Source of the DNA: Antitrichia curtipendula
Taxonomy: Eukaryota; Streptophyta; Bryopsida; Hypnales; Leucodontaceae
Length of the DNA stretch: 64,000 nt
Direction: 5' to 3'
Assembly (NCBI GenBank): GCA_951230915.1
Contig: OX579634.1
Location: 17,262,725 to 17,326,724 of the forward strand
Shown here piece after piece: positions 58,324 through 64,000 of the stretch. The position numbers were made by a program, and so were the translations under genes. Below the pieces are notes generated by a model. It made no database searches. It had not been told where the DNA came from and saw nothing but the letters and a program-made list of their open reading frames with translations. Position 1 is the stretch's first letter. Each line of letters begins with the position of its first letter.

Positions 58324-60265
58324 TGCGAACTGCAGCTCCAGTTAGTCACCGCAGCCTGACAACATGGAGACTACAAATCAGCATGATCCAGAACTTCTTG
58401 TTCAATCTGATGATTTCTATCATCAAAAGAGATGTAGGAAATTTATTTTTGCTACGCAAATTGTTGCACAGGCGATACAGAATCACGAAACGTACACACG
58501 ACCTTCACTCTCAATGAGAAAACAATAGGCAGACGACAACCGTACTGTACTCTACTCATCAGACGAACACCATCTTTAAAAGAAAAGTTGAATCAACCAA
58601 TCTATCCCCCCCAAAGTCCCAAACATGAACCCTGGAATCCAGCAAACCCTAAAGCGACGCTGTGGGCTCCCGCATTGATCACGAGAGCATGGAAACTCAG
58701 TAACCATCCGAAAAGAGCAGACGGACCTCGCCTCGGTTGTTGCTCCAAAGCGCCCCACTCACTCCGAATCACCCCTTTTCCACAAACCTCGGCATTCAGT
58801 TCAGGCCGACGTGGGGATTCCGTGGCAACTGGCAAACCCTGTAAAAGTCAAACTATAGTAAAATATAAGTTGGAGGTAGTGACGTACTGGCGTCAGTGAA
58901 GTTCGAGTATGGGACGGACGGATGCCCCTGGGGATGAAAAGTGGCACCCAAGGGTCACTCATCAGGTGCGGCGGATAAGGGTAAAGGCACCCCGGCAGGT
59001 AATAAAATACTCCATTCAAGGGAGCGCTGTGTCATTGTTTAGCTGTGGCAGCGCAGCGGTGGAGGAACTTCCGAGACCACTCAAACACAGATCGAAGCTT
59101 AAGTGAAAGCGCATGCTGGTGTTCATTTGATGTTGGAGGCTGCGACCCTACTTTGATGGTGTGGCATTGTGCGCAGTTCTTGGGATCGAGACTTGAGAGG
59201 TGGAATGCCTGTTTGGGTTCACTTTGAATCTTGTCAGTGTCGGAGGAAGAAGATTTCACGGGATTATATGCAGTTGGGCAGCGATGAGTGTGCAATTGTG
59301 AGGGTTTTGTTTGTGGAAATTGCGAGCAGTCACTGATGTGTGAGTGTTGCGAGTTTTTGCAGCAGATTTCGTTGTTTTCTTGGTGGGAATATTTGTGTGC
59401 GTGTTTCATGTGGGAATGTTCTGAATGTGGGAAGTTGCAGGAAATTTTGGGAGGAAACAACCAACGGCCTCAGCCTTGGGATTTTTCCTCGATTGGCAGA
59501 AGGTGAGGGGGGGTTATCTTGCGCGGTGTTTCTGGTGTCGTTCGTTTCGACTTCGGTCTTCCCCTTTTCTTTACATTTTTGAAATTGGTTTTGAATATTT
59601 TAATCCAACGTAATTCACCGCCTCGGTTTCTTCGCTTCACTCAATCGTTTTTGATGAGGGTTTGTGGGAGAGTTTTGAATCTTTTTTCATCCACCTTGAC
59701 TGATGATGCGGAATAGTAGTAGGGGAATCTAACCATTGTTTCATGTTGTATTTTTTACTATATATGGCATCAACTCTCTGGCATAGAATCCATGTGTCCT
59801 TTCCGCGGAGATGACTGTTGATAGCCGTCGAAAAGATGTCGTCGAGTCTGAGAAAGCAGTTGTTTATGGGTTTACTGTAGAGAACTGGGTGGGATATCCC
59901 AATGTTGGAATTCCTGCCTCTCAGTGATTTATGCCAAGTGAATCTTGACTTTTAAGATACCTTTACTGAATCTATGATGAGACCATTGATGAGAATGCTG
60001 CAAACTAGCGGACTGCTGTTTGGCCAGGTACAGACCATGTTGGAAGGCCTTCCAAAACGGCTCTGAGCTCTAAAGAGGATTCACTCTGCATTTCTGTTTT
60101 GGTTATCAGGCAATGCTCACGGGATTACTCTTTTTTTGCTGGCTGCGTCGTTGAGAGAGGGAGCCGATATTGAAGTAGAGAACTGAGAATGCCCAAGTGG
60201 TCGTTCTGGAGAAAGACTGCATTGCAAGGAGTGTCCCCAGCGGGGATGTGTGAGGAATCGCGACA
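58324..60265. other. Divergent region between PPR and ITPK genes
   Basis: Two promoters and leaders must lie here. Overlapping frames on both strands at 58,576-59,716 have no recognised domain and lack consistent splice partners; the minus-strand frame at 59,032-59,460 is His/Ser-rich low-complexity text. An untranslated leader exon of the ITPK gene around 58,900-59,700 is possible. Confidence 0.4.
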
Positions 60266-63200
60266 ATGCCTTCGCCACGGTTCACTGTAGCTTATGCTTT
60301 GACGGCAAAGAAGACCAAAAGTTTTATGCAGCCAAAACTGGAGTCCCATGCCAGGTTCTTTACAGTTTCTCCTCCTCCGATGAGAATTAAGGCAAGAGGG
60401 TAATACTTGCGTCGTTTTGGCGTTGTATTATGTGTTGGAGTGTTGATTTTTTCGTTGAACTGTGGAGGGACCTGTGGGTACAAGAGCCGAAGCTGTTGAG
60501 ATCAAATTCTTATCTCTATTCATCGATTTCTTGTGCAATTTCAAAGTGAGAGGTTGTTGACCTCTGGAAGTCAATGGCAATAGGCTTTAGCCAAGTCATG
60601 CCTATACCCCTTGGTAATAAGTCTAACCTAGTTCACGAGTAGATTAGCTGCTGTTGGTAACAGGCTCAGCATAGGAGGCAGGATCGGGTCTTAACGGATT
60701 CAGTCTCTACCCTTATGGGAAAGGCTCGTTGTTTATCGCTTGCAGCAGCGCGCAGACGCAGTTTCATAGCTCGTTGTCACAGACCTAAACTTACTCTGAC
60801 CTAATTTTATTGTCTCACTTTGTGAACAGGTCAAGGGGAGTCACCTTTGCGGCACTTGATCGCAGTAGACCTCTTACTGAGCAGGGGCCTTACGACGTCA
60901 TTCTTCACAAGGTAAATTAGTTTCGCATGGTACCTGTGAATACTGTTCTATCATTGAGCCTTTGAGCCCAGTTGTTATTGTCTTGTTGGTGATGATTAAC
61001 CCCTAAGTCCCGAAATGCTCAAATTGACCGCTACGATACCTAATAGAAGTTGAAATTAATTATTGAGGCAGCTTCAAGGAAGGGAGAAGAATTGGTATCT
61101 GTAGCAGTTGAAATAAATCATTTAGGAAGCTTCAAAGATAGGGAGAAGAATGTACCAAATAGAAGAAGAAGTCATGCTCTACACTTTTGAACAACAGAAA
61201 ATACATTTGGGGAGTTACTATAATCGGCTATTCGCTTACAAAGTGAACTTTCTTCTTTAGCGTGGGTACTTAGGGTTAATGTTTTCTCTATTTTTATCTT
61301 GGGCGCTTAGGGGATAATTTGTCCTCTAGGTTTTACGTTCGGATATGTAAATACTTTTTCATCTTTGTTTTTCCGAGGTCAATGGACAGGAACCATTCAG
61401 TGTTATCATTTCTGATATCCTTGCTTCTGTGGACTTTTTAAAAACTTTTGAGGACGTCCTTGAATCTCTCTCATGCTGCTGACTTCCATTTGATAATCTG
61501 CCAAGAATGTCTCCATGTCCGAGGGTGTTCATTTTCATATTTACATTGTCCAGACGTGAAGCTGTGCTTGTTGGTGGAACTGCCTGGAGAATGGCAATAT
61601 GCTGTTGAGCTCTAAAAGGTGCTTGTCATGGTTCGTGTATCATGTATCTGGATTTACGCCGTAATCTGCTTCTCAGTTGCAAGCGTGTGTCAGTCTGGTG
61701 CTGTGATGTTATTATTCTTATTGTTTTGTGTGCCTGATGATACAGTTGACAGGAAAAGAGTGGCGGCAAGAGCTGGAGGTGAGGCAAACATAGGAAGAGG
61801 GTGTTCCTTGTGAACTGGCAGGCAAAACTGAGCCCCTTCTGTTAAATCTCTTGCTACATAAGAATATTATGTCGCATGAGAGTCTTACTATCCCTTGAAA
61901 ATTGAACAACACGTGTTTTCAAGTGCTACAGGGCGAATTTGAAAAGCAAGGATGCCTCCTTCATATGTCCTATCTCAATCTTTATACCGAAATCCCATAT
62001 CTATTCCACTTTGACACATGATCGTTTTACCATAGAGGTCGTATTTGTCCGTCTTCATGTCCGACCAAGATTGTAAAGCAGGCTTGGCTCTGCAGGATTA
62101 TGTGCAGAAGTTCCCAGATGTGATTGTTTTAGATCCACCAGCTGCAATTCAGCACCTCAGGAACCGGCAATCTATGTTAAAAGATGTGGAAGACTTGAAG
62201 CTCACGGATTGCGATGGTAATATTTGCTCTTATTTGCATTTTATTTATTTTGGTCCTACTGGTTGTTTCTCTGAGATTGTGAGATCACGTGTATTGCATT
62301 GCATTCATGTGAGGGAACATTACCTATTTGCAACTATGCTGTATACACGTCTAACCGGGGAAAATCAGTTCTTTGGCATGCACATTTGTGGCATTTAAGG
62401 CACAATTTCTGTGGCTTTTGATCTTATTTTGTGTGACTACTGTAGGTCAAGTGCGGGTCCCCAAGCAGCTCGTGGTTGTGGGTGATTCTTCCTGCATCCC
62501 AACCTCTGTAGCTGAAGCAGGATTGAAGTTACCGTTGGGTAAGCTCTTTCGATCCCTAGGCATTGCATTTAGTAGTTCTAAGGCACTTAAACAAAATTGC
62601 ACACTGATGTGTTGATGTAAGGTTGAATTCTGTATTTTATTGGAATTCTTGCACTTGACTTCTGTGCAAAGTCACTTCTGAGGGTTATTCTTTGTCCATG
62701 TTATGCTCTGTGTGGAGACTATGGCTAGATGTAGTATTGAATAATAAAGACGGCTTTACCCATTTGGGGGCAAGAGTAGAGGTTGAAAAGATAATCTGAA
62801 TGACTTCCACCATAATTTCTACATTGAATCACCTAAATCCGCTTTTAACTTTGATAGCCTATGGGCTCATTCCTTGCGCAGTTGCAAAGCCATTGGTTGC
62901 GGATGGTTCTGCTAAGTCACATGCCATGGCACTTGCTTATGACCGTTTCGGGCTCTCTTCTCTTGACACCCCTCTCGTTCTTCAAGAATTTGTGAACCAT
63001 GGTAAGTCCGTATGGCCCTTGATGTCACCTACTTCAAATTATTCACTATTCCCTGGATAGCTCTTGAGCATCACCTCAATGGGTACAAAATGTTCTTGAT
63101 AATTTAAGGTCTGATTTTGTATTAATCAGTTGCTTACATTTGCTTTTCTTCGTATCTATAGTTCCGTACTTATATGCTTCAGGCTTTTCACTCAGGTGGT

Positions 63201-64000
63201 GTACTGTTCAAAGTGTATGTTATCGGTGATGCCATCAAGGTATTGCGAAGGTATTCCTTGCCTGATCTAGGTGAAGGGGATCAAGTAAGTTTTGGTGTGA
63301 AGTCGTTTCCAAGGGTTTCCTGTGCAGCAGCTTCAGCGGAAGGGGCTGACCTAGACCCGGAGGTCGCAGGTAGTGTTACGTTCTGTAGATCTGTCTGCAT
63401 TTCAATGGAGTTATTTCTTTGAGCACATGTTGTCCTGTGTCCCCCTTCATATATCTGTGTAGCCGTACTGAAGTGTTTTGCTCACCATTTTTAAGCTGAC
63501 TTTTTGCTGAATTATTGTTGGACGCAGAGTTGCCACCTCAGCGGCTCCTCGAGTGCCTTGTGGCAGAGCTACGCGCCAGGCTGGTAAGAATGTCAGCAAT
63601 TTTCCGTAGTGAATTTTATGCTAGTAATTTTACCACGTGTCGACAGCAGAATTATACTTCCACTTCGTAGGTTTTGGCATTTTGAGTGTGTGAATTGTGA
63701 CTTTTAATTGGACCCTTGATGGTCCAGTTGCCTCTAGTAACTCGGTTGTGTCCCAGAAAACCTCTCATACAAAAATATAGGCATGAAGTACGTCATGACA
63801 CAGTGCAATGTCAGAATCTTCTTGAGACATTTTGTTCGGAACAGAGGTAGGAAGAGCAATTTCCGAAGACCTTCTATAGATGAACTGGTTTTCGATCATC
63901 CATTCTTCTGTGGGTGATGTCGAATTGCTCCTTCAGAACTCCAGGTTCTCCTGGTTCAAAATCTAAGGGTGTTGCTTTTGCCAGGGTTTGTCACTCTTCA
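60266..64000 (+). CDS. ITPK: Inositol-tetrakisphosphate 1-kinase (Ins(1,3,4)P3 5/6-kinase), 5' part; runs off the window
   Basis: Exons: 60,266-60,354; 60,830-60,911; 61,746-61,778; 62,096-62,216; 62,446-62,538; 62,882-63,001; 63,196-63,369; 63,528-63,583; and the first 16 bases of a ninth from 63,985. All joins keep phase and GT-AG ends. The 261 codons present read like plant ITPKs: [14 protein letters not shown] near the N-terminus, [77 protein letters not shown] (substrate/ATP-grasp region) and [19 protein letters not shown]. The missing part should contain the Mg-binding DxN motif. The enzyme phosphorylates inositol polyphosphates in phytate and pyrophosphate synthesis, usually in the cytosol or nucleus. 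I chose the ATG at 60,266 because it directly precedes the conserved YAL block. Intron 2 carries a TTAA-type element. Confidence 0.92.
60996..61279. mobile_element. TTAA-flanked element in ITPK intron 2
   Basis: The left end is TTAACCCCTAAGTCCC (60,996) and the inverse of the right end is TTAACCCTAAGTACCC (right TTAA at 61,276-61,279), so the ends are imperfect inverted repeats. Length is 284 bp. A further inverse end-like word, CTTAGGGGATAA at 61,306-61,317, lies just outside and may mark a second, overlapping element. Both lie inside the intron and do not touch the splice sites. Confidence 0.6.

Noticed and set aside
59032..59460. 142-codon minus-strand frame rich in His, Ser and Cys
   Set aside because: Low-complexity text in a region expected to be promoter or leader of the ITPK gene; competing frames on the other strand.

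Overview
The window is nuclear DNA of a land plant. The evidence is a set of spliced genes with GT-AG introns that encode plant families: a plastid PPR protein like EMB1006, the NDH assembly factor CRR42, a plant-type inositol phosphate kinase and an F-box protein. The intergenic DNA is AT-rich and full of LINE, hAT and MITE remains. Low gene density and a sirtuin that fits neither of the two usual seed-plant types (SRT1 and SRT2) make me lean towards a non-seed plant such as a bryophyte, lycophyte or fern, but the sequence alone does not settle this. All functional calls come from motif recognition; no database search was run.

Layout. Bases 1-21,400 are gene-poor. They hold a decayed hAT transposase (3.8-4.8 kb, interrupted by a 200-base assembly gap), a hexamer microsatellite near 2.2 kb, an hAT MITE, two copies of a TA-flanked MITE, a tRNA-derived SINE head, and many elements with CCCC-type inverted ends inserted at TTAA. 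Bases 21,400-30,500 have higher GC but no convincing gene; they hold SINE-like heads, two extremely truncated LINE insertions and an 85-bp hairpin MITE. Bases 30.5-33.7 kb hold two convergent genes: a single-exon F-box protein (+) and a two-exon orphan protein of 270 residues (-). A full-length but decayed LINE follows at 34,517-41,782, with a perfect 14-bp target-site duplication. Bases 41.8-45 kb are another MITE field.

Bases 46.4-64 kb are the gene-rich end. CRR42 (-) and a sirtuin (+) are head to head across about 640 bp. The sirtuin converges on an EMB1006-like PPR gene (-), which is divergent from an ITPK gene (+) that runs off the right edge. I worked out exon-intron structures for CRR42, the sirtuin, the PPR gene, ITPK and the orphan gene from splice sites and reading phase; each joined frame is open.

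The most notable signals are: (1) at least six families of TTAA-flanked, CCCC-ended non-autonomous elements that look piggyBac-like, one copy showing a non-palindromic TTAT duplication; (2) micro-insertions of only about 20-27 nt of the LINE 3' end, each with its own 10-bp target-site duplication; (3) a sirtuin with bacterial-type motifs, two possible C-termini and four repeat insertions in its last two introns or the paired gene's intron; (4) stop codons in the LINE that all fit cytosine-deamination transitions.
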